36,963 nt of DNA. Source: Pseudalkalibacillus salsuginis. GTDB taxonomy: Bacteria; Bacillota; Bacilli; Bacillales; Fictibacillaceae. Positions within the stretch are counted from its first letter, which is position 1. Each line of letters opens with the position of its first letter. The translations under genes and the position numbers were made by a program. The notes under the pieces are model-generated. The model saw only the letters and a program-made list of their open reading frames with translations. It did no database searches and was not told the DNA's origin. This document shows positions 25,996 through 35,329 of the stretch, piece after piece. Location: positions 1 to 36,963 of the forward strand of contig NZ_JAKJHW010000014.1 in the NCBI RefSeq assembly GCF_021646685.1, written 5' to 3'.

Positions 25996-26865
25996 ATGAG
26001 ATTCTTTTACAACCAGGTATTACGTTTTGCTTGTATCGTCATCGGAATCGTCCTGATGGCTGGTTTGCCGACGCTTTTACCTTCAGGGGGATCATTCCAT
26101 CTGAATTGGATGGCTTATTTTCAAAGCATTGAGGAAATCATTTCAGGCTTATCCCATCTTCAAGAGGTTACATATAACACGGGAGGTACAGAACGGAAAC
26201 TATTAACACAGCTTATGAGTATCGGAACTTATTCAGTGACCATAGTGGTCGGAGCGATTTTATTGGCTTTCATCGCGGCAGCTGTTCTGACATTCATTAC
26301 GATGTTGCTTCCGCCAAAATGGATCAGAAAGATAAAGGTTGGGACGTTCATTTTAGAATCGATTCCGGATATTCTCATCATCCTAATCTGTCAGCTATTC
26401 GTCGTCTGGCTGTATAAAAAGACCGGTCTGTTATTTTTTGAAATCGCCTCATTACCAGGAGAACCGATTTATGCATTACCGATCCTCTGTCTATCGATCC
26501 TGCCGATGATCCAATATTTTAAAGTGATGATCTCAATCGTGGAAGGGGAACTGGACAAGCAATATGTGGAATTGGCAAAAGCGAAAGGAGTCCTACAACG
26601 AAAGATATTGCTCGTGCACGTATTAAGAAATTCACTGGCAAGCCTGTTGAACCATTCAAAAACCGTAATCTGGTTCATGCTATCAAACCTGTTGATCCTT
26701 GAATACATCTTCAATATCAATGGTATCATGCGATTTTTATTAGAATATCTGAACCCGGTCATTTTTGCATGGAGCCTGTTGGCGATCTTCATTCCGAATT
26801 TCTTATTATTTGCAATAGGACAGTGGCTGCTTGAACGATCTACGAATGAAAAGGTCGTGATGTAG
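25996..26865 (+). CDS. ABC transporter permease, OppB/DppB-like
   Basis: A 289-residue membrane protein with about six hydrophobic segments: TM1 near 9-29, a long outer loop, and further segments from about 76 on. The cytosolic EAA-type loop EGELDKQYVELAKAKGVLQR (continuing KILLVHVLRNSL) is typical of the inner-membrane component of peptide/nickel ABC importers. It is shorter than usual OppB proteins (about 305-330 aa). The gene begins 34 bases after the anti-sigma gene with no terminator between, and its stop codon directly abuts the next gene. Neither an ATP-binding subunit nor a solute-binding protein is encoded anywhere near. Substrate unknown. Confidence 0.85.
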   Translation: MRFFYNQVLRFACIVIGIVLMAGLPTLLPSGGSFHLNWMAYFQSIEEIISGLSHLQEVTYNTGGTERKLLTQLMSIGTYSVTIVVGAILLAFIAAAVLTFITMLLPPKWIRKIKVGTFILESIPDILIILICQLFVVWLYKKTGLLFFEIASLPGEPIYALPILCLSILPMIQYFKVMISIVEGELDKQYVELAKAKGVLQRKILLVHVLRNSLASLLNHSKTVIWFMLSNLLILEYIFNINGIMRFLLEYLNPVIFAWSLLAIFIPNFLLFAIGQWLLERSTNEKVVM

Positions 26866-27909
26866 ATGGTCAAAAGACTGTTTAAGAACGGTTACTTCCT
26901 GATCGGTTTCCTCTTTATCTTCGTATTGTGTTCAATCAGCTTGCTGCATACGTTCGTTTGGGATAATCATATCGCACAAACGCAAATCCTTTACGAAAAT
27001 GGGAGAGCGGTCGAAGGTTCCCCGATTTCACCTAAACTGGACATTCCATTAGGGACGAACGTATTAGGGTTCCATATGACCCATATGATATCTGTTGGTG
27101 CCAAGTATACGATCGGTTTCGCTGTCTTGATCGCTTTCATCCGTTTACTTGCATCCATGGTATTCGGTGTCCTTTACGGCGCTTATTTTTTCAGGTTCAG
27201 AAAATATGTGACCTGGATGGTGGATGTATTCAATTATGTGCCGGTTACATTGCTTGCCTTATTCATCCTGACCCCTTTTTTAGTCGAGGTTCCTACAGGT
27301 TTCGATTATACGTTTTGGGAAAGGGTTTGGATTGAAGTCATCATTCTTGCTCTGATTGCCGTACCTCCTACCTCGATTTTAATTGGAAATGAAATGGGGA
27401 GAATTTTTAATCATGAATTCATCGATGGGGCGAGGGTCATAGGCGGAAGCAGGCTGCATATTCTTTGGAAACATGTCAAACCGCATATCCAGCCGCAATT
27501 ATGGATCATCTTCATGCAGCAGCTTGTACAGACGATGCTCGTCCTTGCACACCTTGGTTTTTTCAAAGTTTTCTTTGGAGGAACAAACATGAGCTTCGAT
27601 CCACTTTTCGCTGATCCTCCTCAGTCGATATCTTATGAATGGTCCGGCCTAATCGGGGATGGGATGAGGCATTTGACTGTCAGTCCCTGGGTCGTGCTTG
27701 TCCCAATCATTTTCTTTGCTTTGACGATTCTTGCGATGAACTTCATGCTTGAAGGACTCAAGACAGTTACAGAAAACTGGCGTGTTGATCTTAGACCAGA
27801 AAGATCGGTGACCCAACCCATCAACCAGGTATCTGAAGACAAACAATTCATTCCCTTGAAACAAGGAGCGGTCCAACGTCGTGAGTTGAGACTGGAGCAT
27901 AAAGAATAA
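26866..27909 (+). CDS. ABC transporter permease, OppC/DppC-like
   Basis: A 347-residue partner of the preceding permease. It shows the OppC-type N-terminal layout: one membrane segment (about 8-28), then an outer region with SPKLDIPLGTNVLGFHMTHM, which matches the PLGTDxxGRDxLSR signature of the family but with the RD replaced by FH. Further segments surround the EAA-type loop NEMGRIFNHEFIDGARVIGG. The C-terminal tail of about 45 charged residues (from LRPERSVTQPINQ on) is longer than usual. The start ATG follows the previous stop codon without a gap. Terminator after the stop. Together the two form a heterodimeric permease lacking its other subunits. Confidence 0.85.
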   Translation: MVKRLFKNGYFLIGFLFIFVLCSISLLHTFVWDNHIAQTQILYENGRAVEGSPISPKLDIPLGTNVLGFHMTHMISVGAKYTIGFAVLIAFIRLLASMVFGVLYGAYFFRFRKYVTWMVDVFNYVPVTLLALFILTPFLVEVPTGFDYTFWERVWIEVIILALIAVPPTSILIGNEMGRIFNHEFIDGARVIGGSRLHILWKHVKPHIQPQLWIIFMQQLVQTMLVLAHLGFFKVFFGGTNMSFDPLFADPPQSISYEWSGLIGDGMRHLTVSPWVVLVPIIFFALTILAMNFMLEGLKTVTENWRVDLRPERSVTQPINQVSEDKQFIPLKQGAVQRRELRLEHKE

Positions 27910-27936
27910 AAGTTCTTTAATCGAATATTTGTGGAG

Positions 27937-27972
27937 CTGCTTTAGACGAATACCGTTTAAAGCAGTTTTTTT
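27937..27972 (+). terminator. Terminator of the sigma/permease operon
   Basis: CTGCTTTA pairs with TAAAGCAG, followed by seven T, 28 bases after the last stop. Confidence 0.8.
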
Positions 27973-27994
27973 AATTAAGCTTTTATTTTGCAGA

Positions 27995-28075
27995 CCGGCG
28001 GTTCGCAAGCCTCTTCACTTGCACAGGATATGTGCTGGCTTCGACGTTCACCACAGAACGTGGTGTTTTTTAGTG
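27995..28075. repeat. Degenerate intergenic repeat with hairpin
   Basis: GCAAGCCTCTTCACTTGCACAGG...CACCACAGAACGTGGTGTTTTTT looks like a dispersed repeat common in Bacillaceae intergenic DNA (from memory). CACCAC/GTGGTG with six T at 28049-28071 forms a terminator-like hairpin. The rest of the gap to the hom promoter (28076-28250) shows nothing I can name. Confidence 0.45.
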
Positions 28076-28256
28076 GAAGATCCTTAAATTATTGGGCGTT
28101 GCGGGATTCTCATCTGACTCCATTTTCCCGAGGAGTATCGTGAATTTCATTTATAACATTAACTACAATCATGTGAGCGCCTTATTTTTTCAAAAAAATT
28201 TTCGTTGATATAGAGCGAAAGAAAACCCTTACATGAATAAAATTTGAAATCTCCTA

Positions 28257-28285
28257 TTGTCATAGTCCTCAAACTCCAATATAAT
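28257..28285 (+). promoter_or_regulatory. Promoter of hom-thrC-thrB
   Basis: TTGTCA, a 17-base spacer and a perfect TATAAT. No T-box or leader-peptide attenuator is seen between it and hom. Confidence 0.8.
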
Positions 28286-28342
28286 GTCCTCTAACGAAGA
28301 ACAAAGGTATTTACCAGAAAAACAAATAGAAAGGTTGGTTGG

Positions 28343-29638
28343 ATGGAATCAATATCTGTAGGGTTATTAGGATTAGGTACAGTCGGATCCGGGGTCGTAA
28401 AAGTCATTGAAAGTCATCAGGATAAATTAATGCACCAAATCGGCTGTCCGGTAAAAATCAAAAAAGCTCTCGTCAAAGAGATCAATAAAGTGAGAGATGT
28501 AGATATTGATACCTCCATTCTCACATTAGACCCAGAAGAGATCCTTTTGGATCCAGAAATCGATATCGTGGTCGAGGTGATGGGAAATATCGAGGAGACG
28601 AAAGAACATTTGATTAAAGCTATCACCCATAAAAAACATATCGTAACTGCAAATAAAGATTTGATGGCAGTCTATGGCCCGGAACTGCTGACACTGGCTT
28701 CCGAGCACCAATGTGATTTGTTCTATGAGGCAAGTGTTGCAGGGGGTATCCCTATATTACGAGGTTTAGTAGATGGTTTAGCCTCAGATCGAATAACAAA
28801 AATGATGGGAATCGTGAATGGGACAACCAACTTCATCCTGACCAAAATGACAAAAGAAGGGCGATCTTTTGATGATGTCCTTTCTGAAGCACAAGCACTT
28901 GGTTTTGCAGAAGCGGATCCTGCCGCAGACGTAGGAGGACTTGATTCGGCTCGTAAAATGGCGATTTTATCAACTTTAGGATTTTCCATGAATATTGACT
29001 TGGATGATGTAAAAGTGAAGGGGATCACAGAAGTCACAGAAGAAGATCTCCAATATGCCAAGCAATTCGGATATATCATGAAATTGATCGGTTATGCGCA
29101 TCGTGAAGGAAATCGGGTAGAGGTCAGCGTAGAGCCTACCTTATTGGAAGAATCCCATCCATTATCTTCTGTGAATGATGAATATAATGCAGTCTATGTG
29201 TATGGTGAGGCGGTCGGTGAGACAATGTTCTATGGTCCAGGAGCAGGAAGCCTTCCTACTGCCACTGCAGTCGTATCGGATCTTGTCGGGGTAATGAAGA
29301 ACATGCGCCTTGGCGTAAATGGAAAAAGTGCAGTCAGCCCCCAATTCATGAAGCAGCTTAAAGAAGACGATGAAATTTATTCGAAGCATTTCTTACGGCT
29401 CCATGTTGAGGATGAAGTCGGAGTATTATCGAGTATCACTTCGGTCTTTTCCAAAAACGGAGCAAGCTTCGAAAAGGTGTTGCAAAACCCGCTCGGAGAG
29501 GAAAAGAGGGCAGAAATCGTCCTTGTGACTCATAAGACCTCATTAGAGGGCTTTGAAAGGGTCCTTGAAGAATTACGGGATTTGAAAGGAGTTCAGTTCG
29601 TAAAAAGTACGTATCGAGTAGAAGGAGGAGATGCATGA
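28343..29638 (+). CDS. hom: Homoserine dehydrogenase
   Basis: Hom reduces aspartate semialdehyde to homoserine, the branch point to threonine and methionine. The 431-residue protein has an N-terminal Rossmann fold (GLGTVGSG at 10-17), the catalytic-domain motifs [20 protein letters not shown] and [11 protein letters not shown], and a C-terminal ACT domain (about 350-425) typical of the long Bacillus type, a likely site of threonine feedback. ATG 28343 follows AAAGG. Its stop overlaps the thrC start (ATGA). In B. subtilis this operon is elsewhere on the chromosome. Confidence 0.97.
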   Translation: MESISVGLLGLGTVGSGVVKVIESHQDKLMHQIGCPVKIKKALVKEINKVRDVDIDTSILTLDPEEILLDPEIDIVVEVMGNIEETKEHLIKAITHKKHIVTANKDLMAVYGPELLTLASEHQCDLFYEASVAGGIPILRGLVDGLASDRITKMMGIVNGTTNFILTKMTKEGRSFDDVLSEAQALGFAEADPAADVGGLDSARKMAILSTLGFSMNIDLDDVKVKGITEVTEEDLQYAKQFGYIMKLIGYAHREGNRVEVSVEPTLLEESHPLSSVNDEYNAVYVYGEAVGETMFYGPGAGSLPTATAVVSDLVGVMKNMRLGVNGKSAVSPQFMKQLKEDDEIYSKHFLRLHVEDEVGVLSSITSVFSKNGASFEKVLQNPLGEEKRAEIVLVTHKTSLEGFERVLEELRDLKGVQFVKSTYRVEGGDA

Positions 29639-30705
29639 TGAAGCGCTGGGGAGGTTTATTATCAGAATTTCAAACTTTTTTACCTGTAACAAAAGAGACA
29701 CCCTCTCTGACCTTGAATGAAGGCAATACTCCCCTTATCAAGCTCGATACCCTATCTAGAGAGCTTGGTGTTGACCTTTTTGCGAAAGTTGAAGGGGCGA
29801 ATCCGACAGGTTCTTTCAAGGACCGAGGGATGGTCTTAGCGGTTGCGAAAGCGAAGGAAGCGGGAAGTGATACCGTCATATGCGCGTCAACAGGGAATAC
29901 ATCTGCCTCAGCTGCTGCATACGCCGCCAGGGCTGGAATGAAGTGCATCGTCGTAATACCAGAGGGGAAAATCGCCGAGGGGAAGCTGGCGCAGGCGGTT
30001 ATGTACGGTGCAGAAATCATCTCGATCGAAGGAAACTTCGATGAGGCGCTTGAAATCGTAAGGGGCCTCAGTGAAAAGGAATCAATGACGCTTGTCAATT
30101 CTGTCAATCCATTCCGGCTTGAAGGACAGAAAACCGCTGCTTTTGAAGTGTGTGAACAGCTAGGTGGTGCCCCGGATATTCTAGCGATCCCGGTCGGAAA
30201 TGCCGGGAACATATCTGCGTACTGGAAAGGTTTTAAAGAATACCACCAATCCAATAATGACTCGGGATTGCCGAAGATGTTCGGATTCGAAGCAGAAGGG
30301 GCGGCTGCGATCGTCCATGACCGAATCTTTCCTCAACCTGAGACTCTCGCGACTGCCATTCGTATTGGAAATCCGGCAAGCTGGAAACTTGCTGTTTCTG
30401 CAGTAGAGGAATCATCTGGACATATTGGTGAAGTGAGTGATCCGGAAATCGTTGAGGCGTACCAATTACTTGCGAACACGGAAGGGATTTTTGCAGAACC
30501 TGCATCTTGTGCATCACTTGCCGGAATCAGAAAGTTACATTCACAAGGAAAACTAGAGCCCGGTCAAAAAGTTGTCCTCGTTTTGACAGGAAACGGATTG
30601 AAAGACCCTGTAACAGCTATGACGGAGAGCCCTGTACAACCGGTTAAATTACCAAAGGATCGAGGAATCGTGACAGAATATATTAAAGGAACGGTAAAGG
30701 TATGA
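29635..30705 (+). CDS. thrC: Threonine synthase
   Basis: ThrC converts O-phosphohomoserine to threonine using PLP. The 356-residue length is usual for the Bacillus form. The PLP lysine is K62 in [28 protein letters not shown] and the glycine-rich [14 protein letters not shown] phosphate-binding segment follow, and TGNGLKDP lies near the end. ATG 29635 or ATG 29638 may be the start; AAGGAGG at 29622-29628 serves both. It overlaps hom upstream and thrB downstream by four bases each, so the operon is translationally coupled throughout. Confidence 0.97.
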   Translation: MMKRWGGLLSEFQTFLPVTKETPSLTLNEGNTPLIKLDTLSRELGVDLFAKVEGANPTGSFKDRGMVLAVAKAKEAGSDTVICASTGNTSASAAAYAARAGMKCIVVIPEGKIAEGKLAQAVMYGAEIISIEGNFDEALEIVRGLSEKESMTLVNSVNPFRLEGQKTAAFEVCEQLGGAPDILAIPVGNAGNISAYWKGFKEYHQSNNDSGLPKMFGFEAEGAAAIVHDRIFPQPETLATAIRIGNPASWKLAVSAVEESSGHIGEVSDPEIVEAYQLLANTEGIFAEPASCASLAGIRKLHSQGKLEPGQKVVLVLTGNGLKDPVTAMTESPVQPVKLPKDRGIVTEYIKGTVKV

Positions 30706-31613
30706 AAAACTGGCAGATCAAAGTCCCGGCAAGCACCGCTAATCTGGGGCCAGGATTCGATTCAGTCGGTTTAGCTTTGGATCGTTATTTGACATTGACT
30801 GTATCCTCCCATCACTTTTGGGAGGTAAGGGCTCTTTCTCCTTCTTTAGAAGAATTTCCGAATGATGAAACGAACTTTATTGTCCGTACAGCATTGGACA
30901 CAGCGAAGCTATACGGTGTTGAGCTGCCGCCTTGTCTGGTTGAAGTAAAATGTAATATTCCGCTCACAAGAGGGCTTGGTTCCAGTGCAGCAGCAATTGT
31001 TGCTGGTATCGAGTTAGCTGATGCTATTGGAGATATTGGGATTTCGAAAAGAAAAAAGCTCGAATTGGCTGCAAAATATGAAGGACATGCTGATAATGTC
31101 GGGGCTTCCTTGTATGGCGGTCTGGTAATCGCTTGTGAAACAGGAGAGGGAATTGAACTTCTTAACTTTGATGATTTACCGATATCTGTCGTCACGGTAA
31201 CACCGAAGGAAGAATTGAAGACCGAAAAGGCTCGTGAAGTACTGCCAGCGAAGATGAGCTATTCGAAGGCAGTTAAAGCAGGGGCTGTGTCGAACGTATT
31301 GGTCGCTGCATTGTTGAAACAGGATTGGGAAGTGACAGGCAGAATGATGAAAGGGGACCTTTATCATCATCCGTACCGGAAACAGCTGCTTCCCCATTAT
31401 GAAAAAGTTGAACAAATCGCAGAAAGTAATGGCGCTTTTGGGGTTGCCTTGAGTGGTGCTGGCCCGACGATCGCCTGCTTTGTAGAGAAAGAGAAAGCAA
31501 GCTGGCTTTACTACAAATTGCATCAAGCTCTGCCGTATATGCTTGTCCAGAATTTGAACATCGACGGCAAAGGAGTAAGCATCACACAGATTTCCCAGCA
31601 TACTGCCTTATGA
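30702..31613 (+). CDS. thrB: Homoserine kinase
   Basis: ThrB phosphorylates homoserine for ThrC. The 303-residue GHMP kinase shows [20 protein letters not shown] near the start, the ATP-binding motif [12 protein letters not shown] at 87-98, and the C-terminal [14 protein letters not shown] loop. The start ATG overlaps the thrC stop (ATGA). Although thrB is the last gene of the operon, no clear terminator follows; the tadA promoter begins about 50 bases on. Confidence 0.97.
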   Translation: MKNWQIKVPASTANLGPGFDSVGLALDRYLTLTVSSHHFWEVRALSPSLEEFPNDETNFIVRTALDTAKLYGVELPPCLVEVKCNIPLTRGLGSSAAAIVAGIELADAIGDIGISKRKKLELAAKYEGHADNVGASLYGGLVIACETGEGIELLNFDDLPISVVTVTPKEELKTEKAREVLPAKMSYSKAVKAGAVSNVLVAALLKQDWEVTGRMMKGDLYHHPYRKQLLPHYEKVEQIAESNGAFGVALSGAGPTIACFVEKEKASWLYYKLHQALPYMLVQNLNIDGKGVSITQISQHTAL

Positions 31614-31652
31614 TCAACAATAGCTCAGGATTGTATGAATTGTACCGGTTAA

Positions 31653-32180
<528 letters not shown>

Positions 32181-32265
32181 TCGATCTCCTTGATAGTAAA
32201 AAGAAATCGTGTTATAGTGTTCCTTGCTGCCATAATAATGGTAATCAAGATCAACCGTAAGCAAT

Positions 32266-32358
32266 GGAGGCGTACCCAAGTCTGGCTGAAGGGGACTGAC
32301 TCGAAATCAGTTAGGGCGTATGTGCGCCGCGGGGGTTCAAATCCTCTCGCCTCCTCCA
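32266..32358 (+). tRNA. tRNA-Ser (anticodon CGA)
   Basis: GGAGGCG pairs with CGCCTCC, then T and encoded CCA. The anticodon arm ACTGA-CTCGAAA-TCAGT gives CGA at 32302-32304. A long variable arm (TTAGGGCGTATGTGCGCC region) marks it as serine. It reads UCG, while the tRNA-Ser at 8336 has UGA. Confidence 0.97.
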
Positions 32359-32374
32359 TTCAAATATTTTACAG

Positions 32375-32403
32375 TTGATTTTAATCGTAATCAGGCGTAT
32401 ACT
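32375..32403 (+). promoter_or_regulatory. Promoter of the SRP RNA gene
   Basis: TTGATT, a 17-base spacer and TATACT. The start would be near 32410, giving a 5' leader of about 36 bases that includes the hairpin GCGCA-TTTTGAT-TGCGC. This resembles the processed leader of the B. subtilis scRNA precursor. Confidence 0.7.
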
Positions 32404-32445
32404 AAAAAGTGCGCATTTTGATTGCGCCTAACAATGTTATCAACT

Positions 32446-32717
32446 TTGCCGTGCTAGGTGGGAAGGTAGCGGTGTCCTGTACTCGCAATCCGCTATAGCG
32501 AGACTGAATCCCTTTCCGAGGTTAGCTGACGTAAGGCCTGCCGTTCGTAAGTGGTGTTGACATCTGGGTCCTGCGCAACGGAACCCCATGAACCCTGTCA
32601 GGTCCGGAAGGAAGCAGCAGTAAGTGGGTATTCTCCGTGTGCCGCGGGGTCGCCTGGATCGAGCTAACTGCGGGCGTACCGCTTAGGAAGGTTCTATCGA
32701 AGAAAGGTGCACGGCGT
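32446..32717 (+). ncRNA. scr: Signal recognition particle RNA (large, Bacillus type)
   Basis: The SRP domain is unmistakable: GTCAGGTCCGGAAGGAAGCA with CAGTAAGTGGG following (helix 8, SRP54 binding) near 32598-32638. The ends GCCGTGC (32448-32454) and GCACGGC (32709-32715) pair as helix 1. The Alu-like 5' portion (GTAGCGGTGTCCTGTACTCG) is present, so this is the long ~270-nt form found in Bacillus, not the 4.5S form. The exact ends are estimated by comparison with B. subtilis scRNA. Confidence 0.96.
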
Positions 32718-32735
32718 TAAACTTACATAAATACA

Positions 32736-32766
32736 GCACTTATCCAATTCAGGGTAAGTGTTTTTT
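32736..32766 (+). terminator. SRP RNA terminator
   Basis: CACTTATCC and GGGTAAGTG pair (one G-T) across AATTCA, followed by TTTTTT. Confidence 0.85.
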
Positions 32767-32772
32767 GTTTAA

Positions 32773-32875
32773 AGGTAAGAATGTATAGAAATTTTGTTTT
32801 CGAAGATGGAATGCCCAGCTCCAATCCCCAATCACTTTTCCGATTCCAGTGGAACCCCTCTGCTGTCGGTGTATT
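32773..32875. repeat. Degenerate copy of the modular dispersed repeat
   Basis: GTATAGAAATTTTG and GAATGCCCAGCTCCAATCCCC recall the head of copies A-D (TATAAAAATTTTGG...ATGTCTAGCTCCACCGCCC). A later stretch, GATTCCAGTGGAACC, diverges. Relationship probable but weak. Confidence 0.4.
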
Positions 32876-32888
32876 CCATTTCATTTTT

Positions 32889-32993
32889 CGCGCAATGGTT
32901 CTGTGAAATCGTGCAATTAATCAATAAAACCGTGCAATAAATTTTTATTCTCGCGCAATGGTTCTGTAAAAACGTGCAATTGGCTTTTACAAC
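32889..32993. repeat. Tandem array of five exact 21-bp-period units (CGYGCAAT type)
   Basis: Units begin at 32889, 32910, 32931, 32952 and 32973, each with CGCGCAAT or CGTGCAAT. Units 1 and 4 are nearly identical (CGCGCAATGGTTCTGTRAAA), hinting at a higher-order repeat of three units. No gene crosses it. It lies between the SRP RNA terminator and the dnaX promoter. Unit 2 resembles unit 4 of the array at 116-219 (AACCGTGCAATTAAT against AACGGTGCAATTCGA). Confidence 0.9.
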
Positions 32994-33048
32994 CCTCTGT
33001 TACAATAAACGCTCTTCAAACCTCCTCTCACGTATTTCTGTTTCTGCT

Positions 33049-33077
33049 TTGAAAAACCGGGTTGGAATCGGTATAAT
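33049..33077 (+). promoter_or_regulatory. dnaX promoter
   Basis: TTGAAA, a 17-base spacer and a perfect TATAAT, 39 bases before the start codon. Confidence 0.8.
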
Positions 33078-33115
33078 AAGATGATGATTATTTTCAATAA
33101 AAGGAGGGCGTGCGG

Positions 33116-34855
33116 ATGGCTTATCAAGCATTATATAGATTATATCGACCACAACAATTTCAGGATATGGTCGGCCAGGAACATATCACGAAGACTTTAC
33201 AAAATGCCTTATTACAACAAAAGCTATCCCATGCCTATTTATTCAGTGGTCCACGCGGGACCGGGAAGACGAGTGCTGCAAAAATCATCGCGAAAGCGGT
33301 CAATTGTGAAAAAGCTCCAGTGGCTGAACCGTGTAACGAATGCGATGAATGTATTGGCATCACAAAAGGCTCTGTGTCTGATGTCATCGAAATTGATGCT
33401 GCTTCTAACAATGGTGTCGATGAAATTCGTGATATTAGAGATAAAGTAAAGTATGCGCCTAGTGAAGTCCAGTATAAAGTGTATATCATTGATGAAGTAC
33501 ATATGCTTACGATCGGAGCTTTCAATGCGTTGTTGAAAACTCTTGAAGAACCGCCAGCACATGTCATCTTCATACTAGCTACCACAGAACCTCACAAGAT
33601 TCCTTTGACGATCATTTCGAGATGTCAGCGGTTTGATTTTAGAAGGATCACAAGTCATGCCATCGTATCAAGAATGAAGACGGTCATTAATTCACAAGGT
33701 GTCCAAGTCGACGATGAAGCACTCCACCTCGTTGCTAGAGCGGCAGAAGGCGGGATGAGAGATGCTTTAAGCATTCTTGATCAAGCCGTATCTTATAGTG
33801 AAGATAAAGTTACATCGGATGATGTGTTGGCTGTTACAGGCTCGGTGTCCCAATCGCTGTTATCAGAAATGACAGATGCTTTTCAAAAAAATAATGTCAT
33901 CGATGCCCTGAAGCATGTCGATCATTTGATGGAAAAAGGAAAAGATCCGATACGGTTCATCAACGATTTGATTTACTATTACCGGGACATGCTACTTTAT
34001 CAATCGGCTCCTGATTTGGAGGAAGTGCTTGATCGAGCACAGGTGGATCAAGATTTTAAAGCCTTCGCACAAAAGATACCAGGGGATTGGATATATCAAG
34101 TCATTGATGTTCTGAATAAAGCCCTGCAAGAAATGAAATGGACGAATCACCCTCGCATCCATCTGGAGCTTGCGATCGTGAAACTCTGTCAAGAAGAAGA
34201 AAACCGGCCTACGGGTTCACAAGGCATTCCGACAGATGTACAACCGCTTGTCAACCGGATCGAGCATCTTGAAAAAGAACTACGTCTATTAAAGGAACAA
34301 GGGGTCGCTAACAGCCATGCAGGTAACCAGGCTGAATCAGAGGTACCGAAGCGGGCGTTTCAGTCAAGGACACCGAAGTCGAAAGTGTCTGCGGGTCGTA
34401 TAAGAGAAATGCTGAAAGAGGCTTCCAAAAAAGATCTCCAGCTGTTCAGAGGAAAATGGGGAGACATTATGGAACGAATCAAGGCACGGATGGTCAATGC
34501 CCATGCATGGATGATAAACGCCACTCCAGTCGCCTGTTCGAAGGATTCCTTCCTGCTCGCTTTCCAGCATGAACTTCACAGTCAAATGGCGGTGAAGGAC
34601 AATATACGCGAGTGTGTAGAATCGGTCGTTCTTGAAACGATGGGACACCAAATGACGATGATGACGATTCTCGAAGAAGATTGGGAAACTGTCAAAAAAT
34701 CCTATATACAAGAGCAACAGAAGTCAGAACCTGTTGAGCCTGGAGAAGAATCGGATCACCAGCCTGACGAGGAAACACAACAAAAGAAGGAAGATCCGAT
34801 CGTAGATGAAGCGATCAAGCTTGTCGGTTCTGAATTTGTAGAAATAGAAGATTGA
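33116..34855 (+). CDS. dnaX: DNA polymerase III subunit tau
   Basis: DnaX is the clamp-loader ATPase that also ties polymerase to helicase at the fork. The 579-residue product shows Walker A GPRGTGKT at 45-52, a zinc-binding cysteine set (C64, C73, C76, C79), Walker B DEVH at 126-129, and the sensor region ATTEPHKIPLTIISRCQRFDF. The helical collar domain III and a divergent C-terminal tail (about 370-579) follow. ATG 33116 has AAGGAGG 8 bases upstream; the GTG at 33110 is too close to it. yaaK begins 21 bases after the stop, forming an operon as in B. subtilis. Confidence 0.97.
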   Translation: MAYQALYRLYRPQQFQDMVGQEHITKTLQNALLQQKLSHAYLFSGPRGTGKTSAAKIIAKAVNCEKAPVAEPCNECDECIGITKGSVSDVIEIDAASNNGVDEIRDIRDKVKYAPSEVQYKVYIIDEVHMLTIGAFNALLKTLEEPPAHVIFILATTEPHKIPLTIISRCQRFDFRRITSHAIVSRMKTVINSQGVQVDDEALHLVARAAEGGMRDALSILDQAVSYSEDKVTSDDVLAVTGSVSQSLLSEMTDAFQKNNVIDALKHVDHLMEKGKDPIRFINDLIYYYRDMLLYQSAPDLEEVLDRAQVDQDFKAFAQKIPGDWIYQVIDVLNKALQEMKWTNHPRIHLELAIVKLCQEEENRPTGSQGIPTDVQPLVNRIEHLEKELRLLKEQGVANSHAGNQAESEVPKRAFQSRTPKSKVSAGRIREMLKEASKKDLQLFRGKWGDIMERIKARMVNAHAWMINATPVACSKDSFLLAFQHELHSQMAVKDNIRECVESVVLETMGHQMTMMTILEEDWETVKKSYIQEQQKSEPVEPGEESDHQPDEETQQKKEDPIVDEAIKLVGSEFVEIED

Positions 34856-34876
34856 TCAATAAAAGGAGGAAGTAAA

Positions 34877-35191
34877 ATGAAGGGTAATATGAATAGTATG
34901 ATGAAACAAATGCAGAAAATGCAGAAACAGATGATGAAAGCTCAAGAAGAGTTGAAAGAGAAGACAATAGAAGGAACAGCTGGGGGCGGAATGGTCATCG
35001 TGACTGCAAATGGCCATAAGGAGATCCTTGACGTTGCCATCAAAGAGGAAGCTGTGGATCCTGATGATGTCGAAATGCTGCAAGATCTTGTTTTAGCCGC
35101 TACAAATGACGCATTGAAGAAAGTTGATGAAGTTGTAAATAAAGATATGGGCCAATTCACCAAAGGAATGAACCTGCCAGGAATGTTCTAA
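34877..35191 (+). CDS. yaaK: YbaB/EbfC family nucleoid-associated protein
   Basis: A 104-residue DNA-binding protein of the YbaB/EbfC family, which acts as a dimer on the nucleoid. It begins with a Met/Gln/Lys-rich helix ([20 protein letters not shown]), followed by the conserved [22 protein letters not shown] strand region and a C-terminal helix ([23 protein letters not shown]). AAAGGAGGAAG precedes the ATG. dnaX-yaaK-recR order is conserved widely in bacteria. Confidence 0.96.
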   Translation: MKGNMNSMMKQMQKMQKQMMKAQEELKEKTIEGTAGGGMVIVTANGHKEILDVAIKEEAVDPDDVEMLQDLVLAATNDALKKVDEVVNKDMGQFTKGMNLPGMF

Positions 35192-35207
35192 AGGGAATGC
35201 CTGATTC

Positions 35208-35235
35208 AGTCCTCGATTTTTGTCGGGGACTTTTT
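35208..35235 (+). terminator. dnaX-yaaK terminator
   Basis: AGTCCTCGA and TCGGGGACT pair (one T-G) across TTTTTG, then a T run, 16 bases after yaaK. Confidence 0.85.
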
Positions 35236-35273
35236 GGACATTTAAATCATCAAGAGCCTTGAGGTGCTCTTAA

Positions 35274-35308
35274 GGATGACCTGATCACGGATGTGCTCCA
35301 GGTCATCC
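35274..35308 (+). promoter_or_regulatory. 10-bp inverted repeat just before the recR ribosome binding site
   Basis: GGATGACCTG at 35274-35283 is the exact reverse complement of CAGGTCATCC at 35299-35308. It ends 8 bases before the AGGAGG of recR and has no T run, so it is not a plain terminator. It may be an operator or an mRNA structure. Confidence 0.5.
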
Positions 35309-35329
35309 CTTTCTATAGGAGGAATTGTA

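Noticed and set aside
18648-28000. Accessory block as a tRNA-Arg-integrated element
   Set aside because: No integrase, no direct repeat of the tRNA 3' end and no phage or plasmid genes are visible. Only the position next to a tRNA gene suggests it.
28076-28342. Search for a threonine T-box or leader-peptide attenuator before hom
   Set aside because: There is no T-box core, no run of threonine codons and no terminator between promoter and start codon; only a normal promoter is seen.
34415-34440. A6G run in dnaX as a frameshift site for a gamma form
   Set aside because: In the reading frame the run is C-AAA-AAA, not the A-AAA-AAG slippery heptamer, and a -1 shift meets no early stop codon. 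Bacillus is not known to need a short DnaX form.
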